From NCBI GenBank assembly GCA_002348315.1, contig DEAW01000031.1, positions 1-44,489 on the forward strand: a DNA stretch of 44,489 nucleotides. The letters are read 5' to 3'. The notes beneath the pieces are model-generated. The model saw only the letters and a list, made by a program, of their open reading frames with translations, was not told where the DNA came from and did no database searches. Source of the DNA: Planctomycetaceae bacterium UBA2972. Its GTDB lineage: Bacteria; Planctomycetota; Planctomycetia; Pirellulales; Pirellulaceae. Positions 17,950 to 26,332 of the stretch are shown here, in pieces. Position numbers and translations under genes: made by a program. Every line of letters begins with the position of its first letter. The first letter of the stretch is position 1.

Positions 17950-19170
17950 CTATTTCAAATGAACCGATAACGGCGTCTTCATAGATTGTGGACTTGTTGC
18001 GGCACTTATATGTGGCGGATTGAACACAAAATGCAACCAGAATCGCAAATGCATCGTTTTACTGGAACCCAGCAGTTTGCGTTGAGGATAGGTTCGTTCA
18101 AGCGTTACGGCGCCATCTGATTGAAGTCGGATCAGGTCATTGGAAGAATCACCAAACTTGTCAACGGCCAACGCAAGGCACTTTTGGGAGTCCATAATAT
18201 GCGCCCACCCCTCCGCCATGAACCGACTACCTGGTTGCTGTGGCCCAACTGCCAGCCGCCGGACGCTATTTCCTTTCCCCTGAAATAACTCCCAAATGTA
18301 CTGATCCTCTTTAACAACTTGAAACCAATTGCCTCGTAATTCCGCAAATTGCCCTTCGCTTAATCGGGAATATACCTGTGTGGTGGTCCCAAAATCTATC
18401 AGCGTCGGTGCTTCACGTGTTGGCTGTGTCAATTTGAGCTTCATCGGCACAGCCAGCGATTTCACTTCACGCGCCGGGTCATAAATCTGCCAATCAACCT
18501 GCACCCAACTACGCGAGACATTGAACGACAACGTGACGTTGTTATGGACATTGGACAATCCAAGGTCGACCGCATTGAGTGAGTAGTTAAGTTTTGTTGT
18601 CCAAGGGCCCTGCTTCAGTACTTTCAAATCTCCTTTAGGGTTCCCGGTTACAGGTACTTCTTTGCCATTGGAAAGCTTTAAAACCAACTCGCTTTGAGAT
18701 GCATCCCAGAATTTAAATTCGCCAAATTCAAATCGCTTGAGAATACCATCCAAGTGAGGGTCCAGCTCCCAAAATAAATGGGGGGCATTGGTGAGTCGAA
18801 TTCCTGACGCCGACTGACTTACATCAAACCCTTTCAGTAAAACCGGATTGGAATCGCCATCTGCCAGCTGCACGGTATATTCAGCAGATGCATGCGGAGC
18901 CAGTGTTACGCGAAAGTCGACGCTAAAACGACGGATAGTGTTGCCAGTCTCGGCCGCTAAAAATTGAGCGGGTACAACTGAGCCTTTGTGCTTGAGGACG
19001 AATTGAGTCTCTGCCTTTACCGGTTCGAACCAATTGAATTCGATTCCGGCAGGAAAATTACCTCGATGCAATCCTGCTGTTTCATTGACAACGATCGTGA
19101 CCTCGTCCGCTGTGAGTGGCAAAACATTTCCACACACAAGCAAAACAAAACCTAACCACTTCCACATCAT
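17950..19170 (-). CDS. Secreted protein of unknown function
   Basis: I place the start at the ATG at 19170 (406 residues), which overlaps the preceding stop as ATGA and begins the signal peptide MMWKWLGFVLLVCGNVLPLT directly. The mature part is rich in predicted beta-strands (VTIVVNETAGLHRGNFPAGI, FSVDFRVTLAPHASAEYTVQ, NVTLSFNVSRSWVQVDWQIY), with an Ala/Pro-rich C terminus. I do not recognise a family. The content would suit a beta-sandwich or beta-propeller protein acting outside the cell, possibly a carbohydrate-active one given the neighbourhood, but nothing in the residues proves this. Confidence 0.75.
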   Translation of the reverse strand: MMWKWLGFVLLVCGNVLPLTADEVTIVVNETAGLHRGNFPAGIEFNWFEPVKAETQFVLKHKGSVVPAQFLAAETGNTIRRFSVDFRVTLAPHASAEYTVQLADGDSNPVLLKGFDVSQSASGIRLTNAPHLFWELDPHLDGILKRFEFGEFKFWDASQSELVLKLSNGKEVPVTGNPKGDLKVLKQGPWTTKLNYSLNAVDLGLSNVHNNVTLSFNVSRSWVQVDWQIYDPAREVKSLAVPMKLKLTQPTREAPTLIDFGTTTQVYSRLSEGQFAELRGNWFQVVKEDQYIWELFQGKGNSVRRLAVGPQQPGSRFMAEGWAHIMDSQKCLALAVDKFGDSSNDLIRLQSDGAVTLERTYPQRKLLGSSKTMHLRFWLHFVFNPPHISAATSPQSMKTPLSVHLK

Positions 19171-19766
19171 CGATATTTCCAATTCTTTGATTTACTCCGG
19201 GATAGCCACTCAACGGTGGTCGCCAGCCGCTTCTCCCGAGTTTCCTCTCGCTTGGCCTCGGTAACCCACTCGACATATTCACTTTGATGCGTATAGGAAA
19301 ACTCATCAAAGGTCTTAAATGCCTTTTTGTTCTTTTTAACAGCCTTGAGAAAATAGAAAGGTATCTTCAAGTCCTTTTTATCTCGTCTTCCACCGGTCGA
19401 CTTGCCAGCTTTGACGCCTGACTCGTTAAGTTGAATTTCCTGCTTGATGTACTTAACCAACACTGCCTGAGTCGGCATTTCCTTGACGTTCGACGACTTT
19501 ATACTTCCTATCGCACAGCCGCCTGATTTATCAAAGAGATTGTCAGAGTCGTTCATAATATCTCCTTTGAAGAAGGGCAAACAAACGTGAGCTTTAAATG
19601 CTCCGACACCAGCCACCAGACCGTTTTGTTCCCAACAAAGTAAATTCCAGTTAATGGTCTCTTCAATCTTGGAAGAGGACTTCAAAGCTGCCTTGCGTAC
19701 TTTCTCCAGAATGGGTCTGGCAAATTCCCTGGAATTCGCAATGTACTGATCAACGCGGCAATCCAT
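19167..19766 (-). CDS. DUF1801 / YdeI (OmdA)-type protein
   Basis: The start at 19766 (199 residues) is chosen because it has a good Shine-Dalgarno (GAGGAG) and begins family similarity (MDCRVDQYIANSREFARPIL); a longer frame up to 19859 only overlaps the preceding gene. The N-terminal half is DUF1801-like (INWNLLCWEQNGLVAGVGAF), and the C-terminal half is the YdeI 'bacteriocin-protection' region with its Lys-rich end (AKREETREKRLATTVEWL). The family is cytosolic and of unclear function. It seems out of place between an aldolase and secreted proteins. Its TGA overlaps the next ATG (ATGA). Confidence 0.85.
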   Translation of the reverse strand: MDCRVDQYIANSREFARPILEKVRKAALKSSSKIEETINWNLLCWEQNGLVAGVGAFKAHVCLPFFKGDIMNDSDNLFDKSGGCAIGSIKSSNVKEMPTQAVLVKYIKQEIQLNESGVKAGKSTGGRRDKKDLKIPFYFLKAVKKNKKAFKTFDEFSYTHQSEYVEWVTEAKREETREKRLATTVEWLSRSKSKNWKYR

Positions 19767-19776
19767 GAATGCTCCT

Positions 19777-20712
19777 CTAGCTACGACTGCTGCGAAATTC
19801 GTTCTCTGCGGCAAGCAACTCCTGCGCGACACTTGCAATTTCCGTGGCCTGAGAATCACTTACCGGTGACATCATTGGCAATAGAGGTCCAGTTTCAGCA
19901 ATGCCGGCACCGGCAACCGCGGAATGTAGAACGCGGACCGGATTAATCCCGTTCCGTAGATCCTCGAGTGGCTTGAACACCTGACGAATTTCATCAGCTG
20001 CTTCATATTGCTCGGCCTGGATCAGCTTGAGCATTTGCATCGAGAGGGCTGGAGCAACGCAAACGCAACCGGAGGTGAAGGCTGTCACATCGAATTTGCG
20101 CATATGGGGTAATGCTGGTTGTTCACCAATGCCACTAACAATTGCATCCGTACCAACTGCATCTTTAAGGCGAGTCAAGTATTCGTCATTCTCAGGATCA
20201 TCAAGCACGATCGCGTACTTGATCCAGGAAACAGCTCCGCTGTCGACTAACCGTTTCACGTGTTCGACTTCGATATACCCCAACTGCTTGATATACACGA
20301 CGGCCGGCTTGCCAGCTGCCTGTACAAAATCACCGATAGCTCGTTCCACTCCCTCGTACGTCACGACATTCGGCTGCGGTAGAACCATTGCTGTCGGGTA
20401 ACTAGTTTTATTAAGCTGACGAGCCTGATCCAACATCATCCCATATGACGATCCTACGGATGGAATCACCAACGAATCTTCGGCTGCCAATGACTCCAGC
20501 ATCGCAAGCAGTTCGCCGTATTGACTGGGAGCAACATGATACAACAATGCGTTCCCGCCATACAGCAGCGTTGAAATACCGCCTGCTTCCAGATGTCGAA
20601 TAATCTTTTGGTTTTCATCTGCATTCAGCGAAAGATCCGCATTCCTTGCCAATGGAGGTACAGATACGACGCTGCCTGCTAGATCTTCATGAGTGACCGG
20701 AGTGGTTTGCAT
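19777..20712 (-). CDS. Dihydrodipicolinate synthase / N-acetylneuraminate lyase-family aldolase
   Basis: The 311-residue cytosolic TIM-barrel protein carries the Schiff-base lysine Lys165 in VSWIKYAI and a likely active-site tyrosine at Tyr140 (AVVYIKQ). The segment that is usually a GTTGE or GGTGE loop reads YGGNALLY (51-58), so the usual hydroxyl pair is missing. This argues against true DapA and for a pyruvate- or keto-acid-dependent sugar-acid aldolase/dehydratase, or a deaminating relative. It lies 14 bases after the EEP gene and 10 bases before the YdeI-type gene. Together with a sialidase-like protein and MFS transporter it could act on an acidic sugar (inference). Confidence 0.85.
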   Translation of the reverse strand: MQTTPVTHEDLAGSVVSVPPLARNADLSLNADENQKIIRHLEAGGISTLLYGGNALLYHVAPSQYGELLAMLESLAAEDSLVIPSVGSSYGMMLDQARQLNKTSYPTAMVLPQPNVVTYEGVERAIGDFVQAAGKPAVVYIKQLGYIEVEHVKRLVDSGAVSWIKYAIVLDDPENDEYLTRLKDAVGTDAIVSGIGEQPALPHMRKFDVTAFTSGCVCVAPALSMQMLKLIQAEQYEAADEIRQVFKPLEDLRNGINPVRVLHSAVAGAGIAETGPLLPMMSPVSDSQATEIASVAQELLAAENEFRSSRS

Positions 20713-20726
20713 TTTAGACTCTCTAA

Positions 20727-21659
20727 TTAAGGGGGTGTTTCAAGACTGTATTCTACTACGACCGAACGGTGATCCGTGGGCCAGGGGGATACCACAATAC
20801 CAGCATTCTCCTTAGCTTCACCGACAACCGCCGCGAAGCGAATCGCCTTCACCGGTAAACTACTAAACACAAAATCGATACGATCATGTCTATCTTTGGG
20901 ATCTGTCGGTTTCGTTGTTGGCGTCCAGGTCCAGCCGGGGTATTTAATTGGATCTGAATAAAAGCTTCGAAATCCATCATGCAACCCGGCTTCAGTCACT
21001 GTTTTAGTAACAGGGTAATCCACCTTGATTGGTATTCGGCCTGTCGCCGCCACTTTCTCTGTCCAATCCTGATGGGAAGGCTCATTAAAGTCTCCAGTTA
21101 GAAAACAGACTGTGTCTGCTTTTAGACTGGCTGATATCTCGCCAATTAATCGTTCTGTTTGCCCACCTCTGGCCTGCTTCGCCCAGTTGATTGCCTCTTT
21201 TTCGGTCTTGATAAACGGATAATCGCCATACGGAATCCTGGCCAGCTGATAAGGCTGGTAGGGAATGTGGTTTAGATGGGCATTATAAAAATGGACGATC
21301 GTCGCATCGGGCAACTTGATATGCACTCCCCACTTTCGCGGCGTATGTCCAACGATCGGAAATTTAGAAATGACGGAGGTTCTTGCTCCCTGAGCGAAAT
21401 GATGCCACCCCAAAATTTTCGCCATCGCTTCGGCGTTATCCGTATTTCCGGCATGCGTTTCCTGCACACCAACAATGTCAGCCTTCGCTGCCTGAATAGC
21501 TTTAACTGATTGAGACAACGGCTGTCCAAGACGCACTCCGCCATGATACATATTGAGCGTCGTGATGCGCAGCGAGAACTCGTTTTCCTTCGCTTCCACG
21601 ACTCCCACCGAAACTACCACCAGTAAAAGCGCCATTAATTTCAACATTACAATCTTCAC
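20727..21659 (-). CDS. Secreted endonuclease/exonuclease/phosphatase (EEP) family protein
   Basis: The protein has 310 residues with a signal peptide (hydrophobic core MALLLVVVSVGVVEA). EEP motifs are Asn36 in TTLNMYHGG, Glu67 in VGVQETH, NAHLNH, GDFNEPSHQDW and TDH with His297. The GDFNEPSHQDW form is seen in secreted EEP proteins of bacterial sugar-degrading loci; the exact phosphoester substrate is unknown. The first codon is GTG at 21659, overlapping the preceding TGA as GTGA; the ATG at 21647 would also keep the signal peptide. It is the second EEP protein in the window and is only distantly similar to the one at 5371. Confidence 0.88.
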   Translation of the reverse strand: MKIVMLKLMALLLVVVSVGVVEAKENEFSLRITTLNMYHGGVRLGQPLSQSVKAIQAAKADIVGVQETHAGNTDNAEAMAKILGWHHFAQGARTSVISKFPIVGHTPRKWGVHIKLPDATIVHFYNAHLNHIPYQPYQLARIPYGDYPFIKTEKEAINWAKQARGGQTERLIGEISASLKADTVCFLTGDFNEPSHQDWTEKVAATGRIPIKVDYPVTKTVTEAGLHDGFRSFYSDPIKYPGWTWTPTTKPTDPKDRHDRIDFVFSSLPVKAIRFAAVVGEAKENAGIVVSPWPTDHRSVVVEYSLETPP

Positions 21660-22708
21660 TGACTTATCTCCGGAATGGACACTGGTACACCGGTATCAAC
21701 TGATTGCTGAGCGGCAATACACATCGCCACTGACCAGCCCCCGTCTTCACCGGTGGCATGCAGTGACCCGTTGCCACGCACCGCTTCCACCATTACCGCC
21801 ATCTGGTCCTGCAATTCAAACACTTCTCCTGTGATTTTATCCGGCGTCAGATCAACAACTTCATCTGCCGTCGCATTGTAAGCTTTCAATGAGAATTCCG
21901 GGTGCAACGTTCGATCCTGCGCGCCACTCCATCTGGCCCAAATGGCACCTTGGGTACCGGATACCTTTGCCATTTGATGATGTTCAAAGGCGCTAAGTGT
22001 CTGAGTCACTACTGCGTAGGCACCACTTTCGAAGTTCATCAGAGCACTAAAATTATCCTGTAATTCCGGATGCCCTTGCTGGCGCGAGTTTGCCCGAGCG
22101 AAAACAGAAGTCGGGTTTCCAGCCTGCTCCAGATACCAGCGTGCCAAATCAAAGAAGTGGATCGGTTCTTCCAATATCCAATTGCCAACACGGTCGATAT
22201 CAAAACGCCAACCTTCAGCTCCCTGCCGATACGGCTTCCGAGACAACTCAACCAGACAATATTGTGGCGTGCCGATAAACCCCTCATCAATCAACTCTCT
22301 GACTTTTCTCCACATTGAAGACAGACGCAATTCATGCCCAACGGCAAGCAGGCAATCATTGGCTCGAGCTGCACTAAGAATCGCATGACAATCTTCGAGC
22401 GTGATGGCCATGGGTTTTTCCAGCAATACATGCTTACCGGCTTCCAGAGCCGCCACAGCCACTTCCCTATGAAGGAAGCTGGGAACCACGATGTCGACGA
22501 CATCAATGTCATCACGAGACAACATTTCGAGATAGTCATCCGTTACAAATGCCATCGGAAAATCGCTTTTGGCTGCATCACACGAGGCTTGTGATTTAGC
22601 AGCAACTGCCTGCACAACGGCTCCCTTGGTCGCCGTAATAGCATCTGCATGACAATGCCCCCAGGCTCCGTATCCTACTAATCCAAACCTAACAGGGTCG
22701 TTACTCAT
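21656..22708 (-). CDS. Cytosolic Gfo/Idh/MocA family oxidoreductase
   Basis: The 350-residue protein has no signal peptide and a canonical nucleotide loop VGYGAWGHCH (GxGxxG at 12-17). The EKP motif is at 97-99 (LLEKPMAI), and ILEEPIHFFDLARWYLE stands for the usual G-x-x-x-D-x-x-x-H-x-x-D region. It is therefore a likely cytosolic NAD(P)-dependent sugar or sugar-acid dehydrogenase. It contrasts with the two exported relatives in the window. It is 20 bases after the sialidase-like gene and overlaps the next gene by four bases. Confidence 0.92.
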   Translation of the reverse strand: MSNDPVRFGLVGYGAWGHCHADAITATKGAVVQAVAAKSQASCDAAKSDFPMAFVTDDYLEMLSRDDIDVVDIVVPSFLHREVAVAALEAGKHVLLEKPMAITLEDCHAILSAARANDCLLAVGHELRLSSMWRKVRELIDEGFIGTPQYCLVELSRKPYRQGAEGWRFDIDRVGNWILEEPIHFFDLARWYLEQAGNPTSVFARANSRQQGHPELQDNFSALMNFESGAYAVVTQTLSAFEHHQMAKVSGTQGAIWARWSGAQDRTLHPEFSLKAYNATADEVVDLTPDKITGEVFELQDQMAVMVEAVRGNGSLHATGEDGGWSVAMCIAAQQSVDTGVPVSIPEISQ

Positions 22709-22728
22709 CTCGTATTCTGCTTCACTAG

Positions 22729-23907
22729 TTAGTTTTCGAGTGATTGTAATTTGATCGAAGAGATCGCAACATCTTCTTTGTTGACACTATGAACTATCAA
22801 TAGCTGATCTTTCCACACATATCCGTGAGGGTATTGCCAACCATCCATTTTATGTTGTCCTGCAAAACTTATTTCCGTCTCTTCATCGCGTATCACAAAA
22901 GCGCGTGAAAATGTTTCCCCCTGATCATCGCTCAACGAGATCAGAAGAGCCCGGCGGTCAAATTTCTTAAGTAATGTATTGCCGACAAGGTATCTCACGC
23001 CGGACGGCAAATTACCCGTTGCAAAACGCGCAGTACTATCGGGAATTTGCGAACTCGACAACGGCTCCCATGATTGACCTCGATCAACACTACGAGAAAC
23101 GAGTAAACGACCAGTGTAATTCCTAAACAGTCCAATGACGTCGTCCTGCCGATCGATAAAATTTGGCTCGGCGTAGCCTATACGCTTCAGATCGCCTTCT
23201 TCAATACTGGCGACAGTCCAGCCACTTCGCAGTGATTGTCCATCATGATAGATCAGTTTGCTACGTTTCGTTTCTCGATCCGTTTCGGAAACATATTCGC
23301 CACCCATCAAAAGCCGCCCACCTTTGACGACAACGGGCGGATTGATAAAGAAGCCATCGGTAATCTTATAGGGGTCCGACCAACGCTTGCCGTCAGTCGA
23401 TTCACTAAAGTAAAGTGCTGTTTCCTGATGAAAGTTCTTGCCGGGCGTGATGGTATAAAAAGCAACCAATTTCTCCTCTCGCACTATCAATCCTGTCGCG
23501 ACAAAAACATGCTGCTGATACTGTTGTAACTGCTCTTTGGATAATAACGGGCCTGCAGCTGACCAATGCTTTGCATCGGAACTGGATGAAATTGCAAGTC
23601 GTTGGCCTGGTTCGTCTTCACCAATCTTGCCATTGGACCAAATGCAAAACAACGTATCGCGAAAAGCAATTAAACAGGGGTGATGAGAAAACTTGTAGTT
23701 CTCTTCACTGACGCGATAGATGTACTGTAGGCGACTATCAATCTTCTCCAGATCAGGCGTAACGCCATCCGGTCCTGCCTGATACAGTTCAGCCGACACT
23801 CCCACAACGGATTGCGACACAGGCTCAGCTGCACGCACAAACTCAGTCATTAACCCCCCGGCAACGAAACAGACCAACCAGCTATTACAAATCAACCTGC
23901 TTCTCAT
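22729..23907 (-). CDS. Secreted sialidase-like beta-propeller (BNR/Asp-box) protein
   Basis: The protein has 392 residues with a signal peptide (LICNSWLVCFVAGG...). The body resembles the sialidase superfamily: KFSHHPCLIAFRDTLFCIWS near the start, and Asp-box-like turns SVDRGQSW and SDDQGETF plus STDGKRW. Asp boxes mark the propeller blades but do not prove sialidase activity, and the classical FRIP arginine motif is not obvious. Homologues are often annotated exo-alpha-sialidase or glycoside hydrolase. Its ATG overlaps the transporter stop (ATGA), so the two are coupled. Action on an extracellular acidic glycan, with uptake by the neighbouring transporter, is inference. Confidence 0.8.
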   Translation of the reverse strand: MRSRLICNSWLVCFVAGGLMTEFVRAAEPVSQSVVGVSAELYQAGPDGVTPDLEKIDSRLQYIYRVSEENYKFSHHPCLIAFRDTLFCIWSNGKIGEDEPGQRLAISSSSDAKHWSAAGPLLSKEQLQQYQQHVFVATGLIVREEKLVAFYTITPGKNFHQETALYFSESTDGKRWSDPYKITDGFFINPPVVVKGGRLLMGGEYVSETDRETKRSKLIYHDGQSLRSGWTVASIEEGDLKRIGYAEPNFIDRQDDVIGLFRNYTGRLLVSRSVDRGQSWEPLSSSQIPDSTARFATGNLPSGVRYLVGNTLLKKFDRRALLISLSDDQGETFSRAFVIRDEETEISFAGQHKMDGWQYPHGYVWKDQLLIVHSVNKEDVAISSIKLQSLEN

Positions 23908-25325
23908 AAATCTTCCTCCAGAGTTGCATCTTTCGTTTCGGGTGCAAACGACAATGGTACTAAAGCCAGCAAAAACAAGCCCGAGAGTACGGTTCCAATT
24001 TCAATTTCTGTTAATTCCCATTCTCGCTGTAACCATCCCGTCAAAATAAGCATCGGGGCTGCCAGGATTCTGCCGGCATTAAAACAGAATCCCGTTCCTG
24101 TCCCGCGAATTCGAGTTGGAAACAACTCAGGAAAATAGATCGCATAGCCGGCATGCATGCCCACCGTAAAGAATCCAAAGATTACTAATAGTGGGTATAA
24201 CGCCTGAGTGGAAAAGGATCCTAAAAACACCACAAAGGAAACGGCCATCGCCAGCACATGATATACAGCAAATGCCCGACGCCGTCCAACACGCTGGCAG
24301 AGCGGACCAAACGACAGCAAACCGAGTCCAGCTCCCGTTGTCCCACACAGCATGCCGATCATCTCGTAAAACTTCAGTTCGTTTTTATCAACTACATCCG
24401 CGGCTTCCATGCCGCCATGATCATCGCTCTGCTGGTTCCCCGCCCCAGTTGCCAACTCGACTCGGGCAGCTTCCTTCATGACGTTTTTTCCATAAATATG
24501 CACTCCCCAAAAAGTTGCCAGCCCAATTGCGGCGAGCGTCACTCCGACGAACGTCCGACGAATATATCGTCGACTAAACAACTCACCAAGATTCCCCATC
24601 TTTTGATTCGGAGTTGCATCCGCTTGTTCTTTGGCCTGCTGCCATTGCTCTGGTTCTTTGAGACTCAACCGTATCCAAATAATCAACACGGCAGGAACGA
24701 CACCTAGAATGAACCCTAATCTCCAGGGAATCGTCGACTTATCCACAAATTCAACATCTAAACTTTCGGACCACTGCTGAATGGACTCATTGCCGATCAG
24801 GAATAACCCTGCGAGTACAGCCAAGTACGTACCGAAGACACTTGAGGCGTGGAACAAACCGCCCACATGTGCTCGTGCTCGCCGAGGAAATACTTCGTTC
24901 ACCATGGCACTGGCGATGGCCCACTCACCTCCTACTCCCATGGCAACCAGAAACCTGAATCCCGCCATGTGCCACCATTGCTGAGAAAAGGCGGATATGC
25001 AGGTAAATAGTGAATAGAAGAGAATCGTAATCGACATTGTTTTTGTACGACCGATTCGATCACTGAGCATGCCGAAGAAAATTCCACCAACCGCTCCACC
25101 TAACAGGAACGCGCCCAGTGCGATGTTGTTATAGATTGGAATATTCTTAGCTTGATCCGCTGACACCAGCGACGGCATGGCTTCATTCATGCTGGCAACA
25201 AAAATTTGACCTTCGAAGACATCAAAGACCCAACCCAGCGAAGCAATCACGAGGACCACCCATTGGTATCGAGTGATCCCCTGATACCATTTCAAGTCCG
25301 AGTCGTCTTTCGTCAAGTCATCCAT
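23904..25325 (-). CDS. MFS transporter, metabolite:H+ symporter / sialate-sugar porter-like
   Basis: The 473-residue protein has about 12 membrane helices. The MFS loop motif A is visible in both halves: GMLSDRIGRTKT after helix 2 and PLCQRVGRRRAF in the second half. The first helix holds ASLGWVFDVFEGQIF, and helix 11 region has YFPELFPTRIRGTGTGFCFN. These features fit the metabolite:H+ symporter/NanT-like branch that imports organic acids or acidic sugars; the substrate is not determined. It is a cytoplasmic-membrane protein and coupled to the sialidase-like gene by a four-base overlap. Confidence 0.9.
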   Translation of the reverse strand: MDDLTKDDSDLKWYQGITRYQWVVLVIASLGWVFDVFEGQIFVASMNEAMPSLVSADQAKNIPIYNNIALGAFLLGGAVGGIFFGMLSDRIGRTKTMSITILFYSLFTCISAFSQQWWHMAGFRFLVAMGVGGEWAIASAMVNEVFPRRARAHVGGLFHASSVFGTYLAVLAGLFLIGNESIQQWSESLDVEFVDKSTIPWRLGFILGVVPAVLIIWIRLSLKEPEQWQQAKEQADATPNQKMGNLGELFSRRYIRRTFVGVTLAAIGLATFWGVHIYGKNVMKEAARVELATGAGNQQSDDHGGMEAADVVDKNELKFYEMIGMLCGTTGAGLGLLSFGPLCQRVGRRRAFAVYHVLAMAVSFVVFLGSFSTQALYPLLVIFGFFTVGMHAGYAIYFPELFPTRIRGTGTGFCFNAGRILAAPMLILTGWLQREWELTEIEIGTVLSGLFLLALVPLSFAPETKDATLEEDL

Positions 25326-25357
25326 CTTATGCTTACCCTCGCATTCGCCTGATTTTC

Positions 25358-26332
25358 TTACGCAACCAGTGATGCCAATATTTTCCGTGGTCCGTCAAAC
25401 GGACGTCTTCCGTGCATGGAGACCAGATTATCGACCAACACCACATCTCCTAATTCCCAACACAACTCGAATGTCAGCTCCTCGGCCAGAGCAATCGCCT
25501 GCTGGACTTCCTGTTCAGGTAACAGCGAACCGTCGCCAAAGGTGATGGCATCATCCGCAGACTGCCCGCGACTGGCAAATCCTGAATAAGCGGCAATCAA
25601 CTGATTGAAAAACACTCGACGTCCATCAGACAATTCCATCACAGCAGGTAATACCGGCGTCTGCACCTTTAACGAACCGTCGCTTTGCCAAACACCGATA
25701 TAACCCAACTCAGACATATTTCGTTCACACTCATCTTTGGATGTCGCCCGAAAAGTACTCCGCCAACTTCTGCCCATCCCCGATTGTGGATTGTCATCGT
25801 CCGGCATCATGTGTGAGTAGCGAAGTCCCTTTTGCTGACAATCCCGGACAAACTGAGGCACCTCCGAATTAAGTTTCTCGACCAACACGTCGGATCGACA
25901 AAGTGGTGTGGCTCCTCCGCTTACAGCCGGCTGTTCACAAAAGAAAAAGAGTTTGCGGGGATAGATGGGAGTTTGAGCCATTTCATGATGCAGGAATATC
26001 CTGGCATCCGAAGGGGCTTCGTTGGCAGTAAACACGCGTTCTGTTTTATTCACTCGAACAGCGTTCGATAAGGATTGCTCGTAGGGAAAATTGGGTAGTT
26101 GAAACTGACACACGAGGCTATCGAAATCCTCAGCAGAAACCGCTCTTGTATTTCGCAGTAATACGGCACCATGCTGATGGCTCAACTGAATTAACTTTCC
26201 AGCCGCAACGGCAATCTCACTCTGATGTTCTGTAAAGGAACCATCGTTAGAGAATTCAAAGACAGCCGGAAACACCGAGTCCCCCCACTGTTGCTGACCG
26301 TCCAGACCGGATCGTTTCATAAAATCCGACAT
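25358..26332 (-). CDS. TauD/TfdA-family Fe(II)/2-oxoglutarate dioxygenase
   Basis: The 324-residue cytosolic protein has the clavaminate-synthase-like fold. Iron ligands are His115/Glu117 in IFLHHEMAQTP and His307 in VSMHGRRPF, with Arg316 (GPRKI) as probable 2-oxoglutarate ligand. Family members hydroxylate or desulfonate small molecules (taurine, sulfate esters, amino acid derivatives). Its position next to sulfatases makes an alkyl sulfate ester or sulfonate substrate imaginable, but this is inference. The ATG at 26332 overlaps the preceding stop by one base (TAATG). Confidence 0.88.
   Translation of the reverse strand: MSDFMKRSGLDGQQQWGDSVFPAVFEFSNDGSFTEHQSEIAVAAGKLIQLSHQHGAVLLRNTRAVSAEDFDSLVCQFQLPNFPYEQSLSNAVRVNKTERVFTANEAPSDARIFLHHEMAQTPIYPRKLFFFCEQPAVSGGATPLCRSDVLVEKLNSEVPQFVRDCQQKGLRYSHMMPDDDNPQSGMGRSWRSTFRATSKDECERNMSELGYIGVWQSDGSLKVQTPVLPAVMELSDGRRVFFNQLIAAYSGFASRGQSADDAITFGDGSLLPEQEVQQAIALAEELTFELCWELGDVVLVDNLVSMHGRRPFDGPRKILASLVA

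Noticed and set aside
19767..19859. Longer N terminus for the YdeI-like gene
   Set aside because: These codons overlap the aldolase gene, show no similarity, and a good ribosome binding site precedes 19766.
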